Below, one piece after another: positions 39,145-46,079 of a stretch of 46,257 nt of DNA. This DNA is from a virus. The position numbers and the translations under genes were made by a program. The stretch covers positions 1 through 46,257 of the IMG/VR virus record IMGVR_UViG_3300020180_000818. One strand, written 5' to 3'. The notes beneath the pieces are model-generated. The model was not told the DNA's origin. It was given only the letters and a program-made list of their open reading frames with translations, and did not search any database. Every line of letters begins with the position of its first letter. Positions within the stretch are counted from its first letter, which is position 1.

Positions 39145-39982
39145 TTTTTTCCTCGTCTTTTTTCCTTGCCGCAATTTCTGAGTATCCACGAATGTTTTGT
39201 TCAGACCGGCGAAGGCTGGCCACAATCGCCTCACGCTCTTCATCGGGAAGCATAGCGAACAAAGCCTTTGCTTCGGCCTCACCCCTGTCTTCCATAACTT
39301 CGATCAAAAGGTTCTTAATCTTGAGCACGGAAGAAAGTTCTTCTTCGGGCTGCGTGAAGATCCCCTTTTTATATTCATTAGGGCTATAGGAAAGGGAAGA
39401 CGGGCTGTCACTTGGACGAGCATCCATTGGCTTCAAGATATACTCCAGGCTGCCCGTGATCCCGCCGCGTTGGTCAGGATGGAACTTCCAAGAAGTGCGG
39501 CGCAAGAAGCCCTTCAAGCGACCATACACGATACTCTTCTCAGAGTTATCTAGGGTCGCTTCTGGGTTAGCCAGCTTTGCGGCCACCTTTTCAGCGTGAA
39601 GGATTGGATCTTTCTCGTTCGAGGTCATGGCCTTCACTGGATCAAATCCATTAAGGAGAGCCAAGAAAACTTCAATACGACAAAACATCACGATATCGTC
39701 ATAGGTATAAGCGGCCTCATTAACCATGAGGGCCGGGAAAAACTTGCGAGCAAGCTTGTGGCACATTGCTTCGTACTTGGTAACGCGCTCTGGAGTAATT
39801 GAGCGACCGGCCTTGCAGTAAAAAATACCCTCTTTGTACCGGCCTAAAGCCCTGTACTTTTTGAGGCGGCGGTATTTCTTGGCCATGCTGATGCCACGAG
39901 ATTTTCCGTAGCGATGGCAAAAGAAATTAACAACCTTTTGGCGGGAAAACTTGTCTCTTTTTTTAACTTCCGTGTTCTTCAT
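39011..39982 (-). CDS. Divergent sigma-factor-like protein
   Basis: A 323-residue protein. Residues about 69-116 (YEAMCHKLARKFFPAL, then YDDIVMFCRIEVFLAL and NGFDP) resemble sigma region 2, where polymerase binding and -10 recognition occur. Residues 236-275 (MLPDEEREAIV, then GYSEIAARK) resemble the start of region 4. The last 40 residues overlap another gene and may be unselected. If real, it would direct host RNA polymerase to phage promoters such as the ACAAAnGnGTATAATA motif. AAGGAAG precedes the ATG; its start overlaps the primase stop. Confidence 0.5.
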   Translation of the reverse strand: MKNTEVKKRDKFSRQKVVNFFCHRYGKSRGISMAKKYRRLKKYRALGRYKEGIFYCKAGRSITPERVTKYEAMCHKLARKFFPALMVNEAAYTYDDIVMFCRIEVFLALLNGFDPVKAMTSNEKDPILHAEKVAAKLANPEATLDNSEKSIVYGRLKGFLRRTSWKFHPDQRGGITGSLEYILKPMDARPSDSPSSLSYSPNEYKKGIFTQPEEELSSVLKIKNLLIEVMEDRGEAEAKALFAMLPDEEREAIVASLRRSEQNIRGYSEIAARKKDEEKNEETGRREVRGDEINEADEHSAQRNRKHGGRSRVAPQGRSLQAS

Positions 39983-40944
39983 TTTTCTTCCTTAAAATAT
40001 AGTTCTAAAAACGGGGCCGTCGTGGATGCCGCTCTTCCAATTGACTCTCGCACCTCATCGGCGGTGCATTCCCCAAAATCCTTCTTAGACTTTGGAGGTG
40101 TGATCCTAAAAACAGTCTTACTCATGCCTAAATCATCAATAACGTCATAAACCTCATTGAATGCATCTCTATCTAGCCCCAGATAAATCTCATCTGCGTC
40201 ACTATCTAAAAGAATCTTGATCTGCTCCTGACTTACCGCCTTGCCCAAACTTGCGAGTCCGTAGAACTCATCAACGCAGACATGAAGACAATCAAAAGGC
40301 CCTTCAACCAAGACAAGCTTCTTCTTTCCAATTATACCCTTTTGTCCAAGCAGAAATTTTGACTTATCGAACCCACTCATCGTGAGCATCCTCAGTCCAC
40401 CGGGAGCAACTTCAATCTTTCTCGCTTGCCACCCATAAATATTTTCTCCATTCATCACAGGGAAAACGACAGCGTTCATCATCGCCTGGTATCGAAGATC
40501 AAAAGAATCCATAAGGCGCTCATCTGTAACGCCTCGCTTCCTTAAATATTCAACAGCAGCTTCTGCTCTTTTGTAAGGAACGAAGTCTGGGCCAAGCATT
40601 ATCGGCTTTGGTTTTGCGATCATCCTGTCGAGTTCTTCTTCCCCCTCTGAAAGAATAAACTTGAGGTCTAGCGCGTTTTCAATTACATCTCCCGCACCCT
40701 CACCATGAAGAACCCTATACGCATCACGATACGGAACGCCCGCAATACGACCAACCAGCATTCGCCAGTTCCAGGTCTCACCACACTTGAAGCAAATGGT
40801 CTGCCCATCATTCTTGCGAATGTAGAGCTTGTCTTCTTTGCCACAAGCGGGGTTAATGCAATTTGAAATAAAGCTCTTTTTACCAAGCTGAAACGATACG
40901 CCTTGCTTGGACAAAAAGCCTTTGAGCTTCCGCTCTAGGCTCAT
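39979..40944 (-). CDS. DnaG-type primase
   Basis: A 321-residue protein. The N-terminal zinc-binding domain has Cys29, Cys34, Cys51 and Cys54. The Toprim domain has VLVEGPFDC (Glu214) and LGLDRDA (Asp258, Asp260). It lacks a helicase domain, so it is a primase only. It makes RNA primers for the DnaE-type polymerase. Confidence 0.87.
   Translation of the reverse strand: MSLERKLKGFLSKQGVSFQLGKKSFISNCINPACGKEDKLYIRKNDGQTICFKCGETWNWRMLVGRIAGVPYRDAYRVLHGEGAGDVIENALDLKFILSEGEEELDRMIAKPKPIMLGPDFVPYKRAEAAVEYLRKRGVTDERLMDSFDLRYQAMMNAVVFPVMNGENIYGWQARKIEVAPGGLRMLTMSGFDKSKFLLGQKGIIGKKKLVLVEGPFDCLHVCVDEFYGLASLGKAVSQEQIKILLDSDADEIYLGLDRDAFNEVYDVIDDLGMSKTVFRITPPKSKKDFGECTADEVRESIGRAASTTAPFLELYFKEEK
40330..40347 (-). 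promoter_or_regulatory. Promoter motif inside the primase gene
   Basis: Minus-strand GGACAAAAGGGTATAATT, 340 bases before the sigma-like gene. Confidence 0.5.
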
Positions 40945-41005
40945 ACAACCTCCGTGTATCTATTTGTAAAAGTCTGCGGAAGATTGTCGCGAAAGGCAAA
41001 GTCTT

Positions 41006-41449
41006 TTAGTTAGAAAAGTAGCTTTGCCATTCTCTTTTATTCATGCGCAGCGGGTCAATCTCAGCCTTCGCTTGCTCTTCGGTTTGCTGCCAATACGCTT
41101 GCAGCGTGTCAATGGCCCACTTTGCCGCAATGCCATCAGCAGACTCGCCAAGCTCAGAAAGATTTTCCACGAGATCTTGTTCTGAACCAGTCCACTGAGC
41201 AATGCCCTTGCCGTGAAACAGATCATACTTATCGTCGCTGGTAAGAAGAACGTGGCCCACGCTAAACAGCATGAGGTTCACAGCCTCTTTGATCGGGGTG
41301 CCTTCGCCAATCTCAATCGTTTTCTTTTTTAGGTCTAGCGCGTACTCTCCAGAGGGAAGATTGTTTGTAGCGAGAGTGCGGAACTCTGGAGCCACTGCCC
41401 GCAAGATCCTACGAATTTGGTGAAAGTCTTGAAGCTGCTCGATGCTCAT
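41006..41449 (-). CDS. Protein of unknown function
   Basis: A 147-residue soluble protein (FHQIRRILRAVAPEFRTL near the start, NKREWQSYFSN at the end). The stretch EAVNLMLFSVGHVLLTSDDKY is hydrophobic but short. One-base overlap with the upstream coiled-coil gene. No family recognised. Confidence 0.6.
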   Translation of the reverse strand: MSIEQLQDFHQIRRILRAVAPEFRTLATNNLPSGEYALDLKKKTIEIGEGTPIKEAVNLMLFSVGHVLLTSDDKYDLFHGKGIAQWTGSEQDLVENLSELGESADGIAAKWAIDTLQAYWQQTEEQAKAEIDPLRMNKREWQSYFSN

Positions 41450-41727
41450 TAGATTGCTCCAATGTCACGCATACGTTGCAACACATACTTATTGCGGTTC
41501 TTGAGATGCTTGATGGTTTCGCGGGGGCCAGCGAGGGCGTACTTGAGATCTTCTTTCGCCTTCACGATTTCATCCTTGGTTTTCATAAAAACCTCGGACT
41601 CTTCGATCTGGTTCTGGATCGTGATCACTTTTTCTTTTAGCTGCTCGCGGGAATAGCCATCGACCTCTTGTTTAAAAACATCATCGATACCTGCGGGTTC
41701 TTTTTTTGCTCTGAATTTCCTAGCCAT
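41449..41727 (-). CDS. Small coiled-coil protein
   Basis: Ninety-two residues, mostly one long charged helix (EQLKEKVITIQNQIEESEVF). GGAGG precedes the ATG, and a strong promoter motif lies about 30 bases upstream. Function unknown. Confidence 0.6.
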   Translation of the reverse strand: MARKFRAKKEPAGIDDVFKQEVDGYSREQLKEKVITIQNQIEESEVFMKTKDEIVKAKEDLKYALAGPRETIKHLKNRNKYVLQRMRDIGAI

Positions 41728-41754
41728 AATACCTCCGTGATTTGGTTATGTGGG

Positions 41755-41772
41755 TATTATACACTTTTGTCA
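41755..41772 (-). promoter_or_regulatory. Promoter of the 41006-41727 genes
   Basis: Minus-strand TGACAAAAGTGTATAATA, a near-perfect match to the phage motif. It covers the stop codon of the upstream gene. Confidence 0.8.
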
Positions 41773-42096
41773 GCGAGCTTTTCCGTCCTCATCGATGAAG
41801 CCATTTTGACGCGCATGATCTTCACCATGCTCTTCGATCATTCTCTTAACTTCAACTCTCTTAAAGTGCTCCTGAGAACGCTCTAGGATGAGCGAGGAGA
41901 TACCCTCAAAGGATTTCTTTCCGCGATCTTCATCCAGGGTTTCGTAGCCTTGGGTATCGGGCTTCCCGAGAGTTTGAACGATTGGCATTCCGCAAATATT
42001 GCAAGCCCCGGAAAACCCTTGCGCTGCCTTTTCATCTCGCAGAAGTTTTTTTATTGGAGCCTCACAGGCCGTGCATGTAAAAATAAAAAATGGCAT
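41770..42096 (-). CDS. FmdB-like zinc-ribbon protein
   Basis: A 108-residue protein. Cys8/Cys11 and Cys32/Cys35 form a four-Cys ribbon typical of the FmdB-type regulators (FTCTACE, then CNICG). The rest is charged and helical. A binding role is likely; the target is unknown. Confidence 0.65.
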   Translation of the reverse strand: MPFFIFTCTACEAPIKKLLRDEKAAQGFSGACNICGMPIVQTLGKPDTQGYETLDEDRGKKSFEGISSLILERSQEHFKRVEVKRMIEEHGEDHARQNGFIDEDGKAR

Positions 42097-42302
42097 TACC
42101 TATTGATAATAGTCCCTACAACCAAGGCTAGAACGAAAAAAATGCCCGCAATTGCTAAGCCACCGAAAATAAAAGCAAATGGAAGCCAAATGGGGCAAAG
42201 CACCCACACCCAAGACCAATCTATAACGTGAGTTAGTTTAAGTACGATGAATACCAGTGCCAGGGGCATTGGTATTACTACTTGGATCGACTTGTTCTTC
42301 AC
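42096..42302 (-). CDS. Two-span membrane protein
   Basis: Sixty-eight residues with two hydrophobic segments (about 8-25 and 30-66, the second long enough to be one or two spans). It overlaps the zinc-ribbon gene by one base. Possibly a holin or an exclusion protein, but nothing shows which. Confidence 0.6.
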   Translation of the reverse strand: MKNKSIQVVIPMPLALVFIVLKLTHVIDWSWVWVLCPIWLPFAFIFGGLAIAGIFFVLALVVGTIINR

Positions 42303-42331
42303 TTTTGTTGAATTAATTGTCGCGTTAATTG

Positions 42332-44044
42332 CTACTCCATAGCCTGTTGATTAATGGCCTTCATTAAACCATCTTGCATCGACTGAATCTTCTCAGCGTC
42401 TTCATTGGACTCTTCCACGATCAATCCACCAAGTGTCATCAAAAGTTGCGCAACTGACAAGGCATTTTCTAAAGCAGTAATCGTAACCTTTGCCGGATCT
42501 AAGATCCCAGCATCCCACCACTCCACATACTCGCCAGTAAGGGCATTATACACCTTGAACGGCGGCGACTTATTGAGCACTGCGCTAATGCCGATATCGT
42601 CAGGATCTACGTCATCCGACATGCCCGCGTTATCTAAGATCTGCCAAAATGGTTTTTCCAAAGCGTCGGCAAAAATCTCCGCAGCCCCCTCTTGACGGGA
42701 AAGCGCCCGAGAAATACTAAGGAGCGTACAGCCACCCCCAGGAACAACGCCCATGTCCATAGCCGAACGAACAGCAGATACTGCATCGACCACCCGAGCG
42801 TATCTTTCTTTTGCTTCAAGAGCCGTTGCTCCTCCTGCATAAATCGTAGCAACGCCGCCCGTGAGGCGTCCAACGCGATAACGAATCTTAGATCGATCAA
42901 ACTCCGACGCCCCTTCCATCTGAGCCTTTAGTTCTGCAATCCGGGTTTCAACTTTTTCTTGTTCTGGCTCACCCATCATAATGGTTTGGTGGGAGCCAAC
43001 CTTAATCGACTCAACGAACCCTAAAGAGCCAATGCTCGCCGACTGCAAGGGAGATCCTTGCGAATCATGAACAACGCCGCCAACATAAGCTGCGAGATCA
43101 TGCAGGAACTGAGATCGTCCAAGATTTTGCCCATTAGCCGCTGACTTGATGGGAATCATCGTCAAGATGCCCTGACGGAAGTTCTGGGCCATCATCTTGA
43201 GAACCTGATCAGAAAAACCGTGAGCCACGATAGCCACCGGACACTTTAAGCTGTGTCCTTCGCCATCTTTTTCCATGACGATCTTATTTAAAAGAGGCGC
43301 TATGGTATTTACGTCAAGGATCTCTCCATCATAAAGAGCAACGTATGAGCCCTCGATAAAACAATCGCCTTTGTCTTTGCGGTTTACAAAAGACGCGGCT
43401 GCGGCGCTACCTAGCTGCTCCAATCCAGAGTCAAACGGAAAGCCCATCTCGTGAACAACCTTCGTTTCGGCTCCGGTTCCTTCTTCTGAATTTACCATGC
43501 CGTCTTCACCGACAAGACCAACAGCCTCAGACACCGCATACGCGATTTGCTCATCATGGTTAGCTGACACCAAGGCCACTCGGCGAATAACCTCTTTGCC
43601 TTCTCCAAGCGGTAGATTTTTAATTGGGCGAGCGAGATCCTTGATGCGTGGAAGAACCTCATTGTCAAAAACAGACTTAAGATCCCTCGCGAGCCTTTGA
43701 GGAGACTGCCCCGGATTATTTGACAGCCACTCTTGGCCAGCGTCTACGAGAGCCGCCGCAAGAACGATAGCCGTGGTCGTCCCGTCTCCACAAGATCGGT
43801 TGGTGCGTTCGCAAACTTCTTTCGCAGCGTCAACTACGAGATTCTCAATATCCCCACGGGCCTTATAAAAACGAGCCACGGTTACGCCGTCTTTGGTGGA
43901 GAGTGGTGGGCGGTTTTCTTGATGCAAAAGAATCGGGCGACCACCTGGGCCTAGAGTTTTACCAACAATGCCAGCCAAGTCCTGGATTCCCTTAAGAACC
44001 CTGCGCTGTGTTTCTTCCGTGTCCAGATAAGTCTTCTTCGCCAT
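42332..44044 (-). CDS. groEL: Phage GroEL chaperonin
   Basis: A 570-residue group I chaperonin. ATP-site motifs LGPGGR (31-36), TKDGVT (50-55) with Asp52, and CGDGTTT (85-91) are intact, and the equatorial, intermediate and apical regions are all present. It lacks the Gly-Gly-Met tail and ends QQAME. No GroES partner is seen here, so it may work alone, as reported for some phage chaperonins, or with host GroES. AAGGAAAAAGAAG precedes the ATG. Confidence 0.93.
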   Translation of the reverse strand: MAKKTYLDTEETQRRVLKGIQDLAGIVGKTLGPGGRPILLHQENRPPLSTKDGVTVARFYKARGDIENLVVDAAKEVCERTNRSCGDGTTTAIVLAAALVDAGQEWLSNNPGQSPQRLARDLKSVFDNEVLPRIKDLARPIKNLPLGEGKEVIRRVALVSANHDEQIAYAVSEAVGLVGEDGMVNSEEGTGAETKVVHEMGFPFDSGLEQLGSAAAASFVNRKDKGDCFIEGSYVALYDGEILDVNTIAPLLNKIVMEKDGEGHSLKCPVAIVAHGFSDQVLKMMAQNFRQGILTMIPIKSAANGQNLGRSQFLHDLAAYVGGVVHDSQGSPLQSASIGSLGFVESIKVGSHQTIMMGEPEQEKVETRIAELKAQMEGASEFDRSKIRYRVGRLTGGVATIYAGGATALEAKERYARVVDAVSAVRSAMDMGVVPGGGCTLLSISRALSRQEGAAEIFADALEKPFWQILDNAGMSDDVDPDDIGISAVLNKSPPFKVYNALTGEYVEWWDAGILDPAKVTITALENALSVAQLLMTLGGLIVEESNEDAEKIQSMQDGLMKAINQQAME

Positions 44045-44657
44045 CTTCTTTTTCCTTCTTAAAATTGCCGTTTACAAAGTTCCACTTCATTAATTTGCAA
44101 GCATCAGCCACTCCCACGTTTCCGTAGGGGTCGTAGATGCTATCACCGCTCTGAATGTCTCCGAGCTGAGCGCAATTAAGAACAACACCACCAGGCAAAA
44201 AACGGCGATCTCGTCGGTCGTTACGAACCGGCCAATGGTCTCCAATGCACGTTTGAAACTCTTCTTCATCGAATGCTCCCTCGCGACCTTCAAAACCTTT
44301 TTTGATCTTGGTTACAGCTTCGCGGTTGATCACGTAGCTCTTTGACTTGGAGAAAATAGCGAGCGGCTCCCAGGTATTGGTGAGTCGTTTAGATCGGGTT
44401 GTTACGATGTGGCGGTCTCGATACCAGCAAATCTTGGCCACCAAAAAGAGCCCGGCGTCTTCCAATTCACAAATTAGTCGCCCACCGTTATTTGGGGCCT
44501 CAATATGAACGGGCATCGAGAGGCATATAAGACCTCTTTCATCAATATTTTCAGCGGCCTTTAGAATAACGTCAGCTCGATAACGCTTAGCGTAAGGCAG
44601 CCTGGTAATCAAGATCGGATAGGTCTGGGCCGATGGCACCAGTGGATTCTTCTTCAT
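43992..44657 (-). CDS. Degenerate DNA methyltransferase-like protein
   Basis: A 221-residue protein. The middle and end (WYRDRHIVTT, TNTWEPLAIFSKSK, IGDHWPV, then GDSIYDPYGNVGVADAC) follow the order of N4/N6-type methyltransferases. The usual DPPY catalytic motif is not seen (the matching place reads TRLPYAKRY), and the FxGxG site is altered. It may be an inactive DNA-binding relative. The ATG is nine bases after the -10 box, so nearly leaderless. It overlaps groEL by 53 bases. Confidence 0.55.
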   Translation of the reverse strand: MKKNPLVPSAQTYPILITRLPYAKRYRADVILKAAENIDERGLICLSMPVHIEAPNNGGRLICELEDAGLFLVAKICWYRDRHIVTTRSKRLTNTWEPLAIFSKSKSYVINREAVTKIKKGFEGREGAFDEEEFQTCIGDHWPVRNDRRDRRFLPGGVVLNCAQLGDIQSGDSIYDPYGNVGVADACKLMKWNFVNGNFKKEKEDGEEDLSGHGRNTAQGS

Positions 44658-44664
44658 TACTTGA

Positions 44665-44680
44665 TATTATACAAAAAGCG
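44665..44680 (-). promoter_or_regulatory. Promoter of the methyltransferase-like gene and groEL
   Basis: Minus-strand CGCTTTTTGTATAATA, similar to the element at 27261-27274. Confidence 0.55.
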
Positions 44681-44723
44681 AAAATGAAAACTGCAATCTA
44701 CCCTGGCTCGTTCAGAAAATAAA

Positions 44724-44802
44724 TGGTGCGGGCACTGGGGGTCGAACCCAGGACTGACGTAGATTTAGAATCTACCGCTCTAACCAACTGAGCTATGCCC
44801 GC
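44724..44802 (-). tRNA. Amber suppressor tRNA (CTA anticodon)
   Basis: All stems are perfect: acceptor GCGGGCA/TGCCCGC, D arm GCTC/GAGC, anticodon arm GTAGA-TTCTAAA-TCTAC, T arm CTGGG-TTCGACC-CCCAG. A73 and CCA are encoded. The seven-base loop puts CTA at 34-36, which reads UAG. The amino acid cannot be told: no long variable arm (not Leu, Ser or Tyr), no G3:U70 (not Ala), and A73 argues against Gln. It lies 12 bases after the PTH2-like gene. Confidence 0.85.
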
Positions 44803-44814
44803 ATCCAAAAAACT

Positions 44815-45087
44815 TTAAATGAGAGGTAAACCTTTCACAAGCTCATTTATCCCAAGAGCCGCGATAGCCGTAACGCGGTTATTCAAGTCTGGCTCACGAA
44901 AAACAGCTTGTGCATAGCGCATATAAGGCTGGAGGTTTTCCGCCTTCAATACCACGAGCGTCCCGTTCATCCATGGAGTCTTTACCGTCAGACAATACTC
45001 AGCCACCGCATGGGCGGCTTGCACCGCCTGGTGGCTCATTGAGAGCTTCGAGTCCACGATCACGTAAAGCTTTTGATTAGGCATCAT
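44815..45087 (-). CDS. PTH2-like protein (peptidyl-tRNA hydrolase II family)
   Basis: Ninety residues beginning MMPNQKLYVIVDSKLSMSHQ, followed by AVQAAHAVAEY, close to the QaaHA core of PTH2 enzymes, which free tRNAs from stalled peptides. The first start overlaps the previous gene. It sits directly before the suppressor tRNA, so a role in tRNA recycling is attractive but inferred. Length is at the lower limit of the family. Confidence 0.6.
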   Translation of the reverse strand: MMPNQKLYVIVDSKLSMSHQAVQAAHAVAEYCLTVKTPWMNGTLVVLKAENLQPYMRYAQAVFREPDLNNRVTAIAALGINELVKGLPLI

Positions 45088-45388
45088 GCTTCTCGCTTTC
45101 AAGAAGTCGTTCAGCTCGCTCTTTTTCCAGTGCTTCGGTAAACTCCCGAAGTAGGGCCTCGTATTTCTTTTGGTTTGGCGCATTATTTCTTTCTCCAAGC
45201 TTATTATACCCAGGCGTCTCAATTTGCTCTAGCGTGCGCCCACGGGCGAGGCAGTAAGCGATGTGACGATGGCGGTATTCCTGGCAAAGAGAATAGGGCT
45301 TGTGCTTCCAATCCTTGCGGTATTCCCTGATGCGAGTGACCAGGGCTTTGTTTTCTTCTTTGATACGGGCAATAACTTTCGATTTCAT
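45077..45388 (-). CDS. Protein of unknown function
   Basis: A 103-residue, very basic and helical protein beginning MKSKVIARIKEENKAL. AAAGGAATATTT precedes the ATG. The C-terminal half is a charged helix (REFTEALEKERAERLLESE). It overlaps the PTH2-like gene by eleven bases. Confidence 0.6.
   Translation of the reverse strand: MKSKVIARIKEENKALVTRIREYRKDWKHKPYSLCQEYRHRHIAYCLARGRTLEQIETPGYNKLGERNNAPNQKKYEALLREFTEALEKERAERLLESEKHDA
45202..45218 (-). promoter_or_regulatory. Possible promoter before the PTH2-like gene
   Basis: Minus-strand GACGCCTGGGTATAATA. The -10 half is perfect, the upstream half weak. Confidence 0.4.
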
Positions 45389-45454
45389 AAATATTCCTTT
45401 GTTAGACGTTTTGTTTTGGATCTTGAACAAGGATATTTATGGTGGTGGGCGTAT

Positions 45455-45598
45455 CTACGACATGGAGATCCTCCTTCTTTTACTGGCTCTTTTGTGATCA
45501 GGAACGGGGTCTAAAGGGTTAATACTGACCACTGGGGCTATGGATAAAAGCCAGCCTTCTTTCCCCAAAGCCTTTAGAACCTTTATTAAGCTACGCAC
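45455..45598 (-). CDS. Leaderless small protein, 47 residues
   Basis: GTG at 45598 lies six bases after the -10 box, as in other leaderless starts here. The translation begins MRSLIKVLKALGKEGWLL and ends in a basic tail (KRASKRRRISMS) with an amber stop. The same frame stays open through the upstream tRNAs, but this start uses its own promoter. Function unknown. Confidence 0.45.
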   Translation of the reverse strand: MRSLIKVLKALGKEGWLLSIAPVVSINPLDPVPDHKRASKRRRISMS

Positions 45599-45603
45599 CG
45601 TCC

Positions 45604-45622
45604 CATTATACGATTTTTTGCA
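45604..45622 (-). promoter_or_regulatory. Promoter of the 47-residue gene
   Basis: Minus-strand TGCAAAAAATCGTATAATG, -10 at 45605-45610. Confidence 0.55.
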
Positions 45623-45666
45623 ATGCAGGTTATTGACTCCAGTGTCAATTTCGTGTGTTATTGAAT

Positions 45667-45740
45667 TGGCTCCCTCGGCTGGACTCGCACCAGCGTCGCA
45701 CGGCTTCAAAGACCGGCATCCTGCTTTAGACGACAAGGGA
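45667..45740 (-). tRNA. tRNA-Gln (TTG)
   Basis: Acceptor TCCCTTG/CGAGGGA with T1:A72 and G73, as required for glutamine. Anticodon loop CTTTGAA gives TTG. The T loop is TGCGAGT and the D stem is three pairs. Confidence 0.88.
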
Positions 45741-45748
45741 ATATAAAA

Positions 45749-45834
45749 TGGTGCGGATAGAGGGAATCGAACCCCCACGCTTTTAAGGGCACTGCGTTCT
45801 AAGCGCAGCATGGCTACCGTTACATCATATCCGC
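45749..45834 (-). tRNA. tRNA-Leu (TAG)
   Basis: Eighty-six bases with a long variable region, acceptor GCGGATA/TATCCGC, A73 and CCA. The arm CTGCG-CTTAGAA-CGCAG gives TAG. Confidence 0.88.
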
Positions 45835-45835
45835 G

Positions 45836-45912
45836 TGGTATCCCGAGCGAGACTCGAACTCGCAAATTACAGATTTTAAGTCTGCTGCCTATACCAATTC
45901 GGCTACCGGGAT
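45836..45912 (-). tRNA. tRNA-Leu (TAA) with a short variable loop
   Basis: Acceptor ATCCCGG/TCGGGAT, A73, CCA and arm GCAGA-CTTAAAA-TCTGT give TAA, which reads UUA. The variable loop is only five bases, unlike normal bacterial leucine tRNAs, so charging with leucine is uncertain. Confidence 0.8.
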
Positions 45913-46018
45913 TCAAATTTTTGGGAGAGTCCGTTTTACAAAAAGGACAAAAGAATGTTTTTGCTCTCTACGAGAGCTGTAACTGGAGGGCTAGACGTAA
46001 GCTAAAAGCGTTGGTCAT
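45913..46018 (-). promoter_or_regulatory. Leader RNA of the Leu-Leu-Gln tRNA array
   Basis: It starts with a 16-codon leaderless ORF and ends at tRNA-Leu. A hairpin GCTCTC-GTA-GAGAGC (45977-45963) contains the amber stop. GAGAG (45968-45964) can instead pair with CTCTC (45929-45925), and GTCC/GGAC forms another stem. No intrinsic terminator with a U-tract is seen, so how it would attenuate is unclear. Confidence 0.5.
45968..46018 (-). CDS. Leader peptide 3 (Leu/Gln-rich, amber stop)
   Basis: The ATG lies six bases after the -10 box. The peptide is MTNAFSLRLALQLQLS, with five Leu (codons TTA, CTA, CTC, TTA, CTC) and two Gln (CAG), just upstream of two tRNA-Leu and tRNA-Gln. The stop is TAG, the codon of the phage suppressor tRNA. 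Beyond it the frame continues with RAKTFFCPFCKTD, so read-through would be long. Confidence 0.6.
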   Translation of the reverse strand: MTNAFSLRLALQLQLS

Positions 46019-46023
46019 GTGCT

Positions 46024-46041
46024 TATTATACACATTTGTCG
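46024..46041 (-). promoter_or_regulatory. Promoter of tRNA array 3
   Basis: Minus-strand CGACAAATGTGTATAATA, nearly identical to the array 1 promoter. Confidence 0.85.
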
Positions 46042-46079
46042 TAGAACGGTATGATAGAGTAGGATGAGGTACTATATTA

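Noticed and set aside
45455-45916. A 153-residue minus-strand ORF across the tRNA-Gln and tRNA-Leu genes
   Set aside because: It covers three well-formed tRNAs; only its last 47 codons, with their own promoter and start, are kept.
46034-46056. A plus-strand promoter (GGTATGATA) divergent from array 3
   Set aside because: Only about 11 of 16 motif positions match and no supported plus-strand gene follows.
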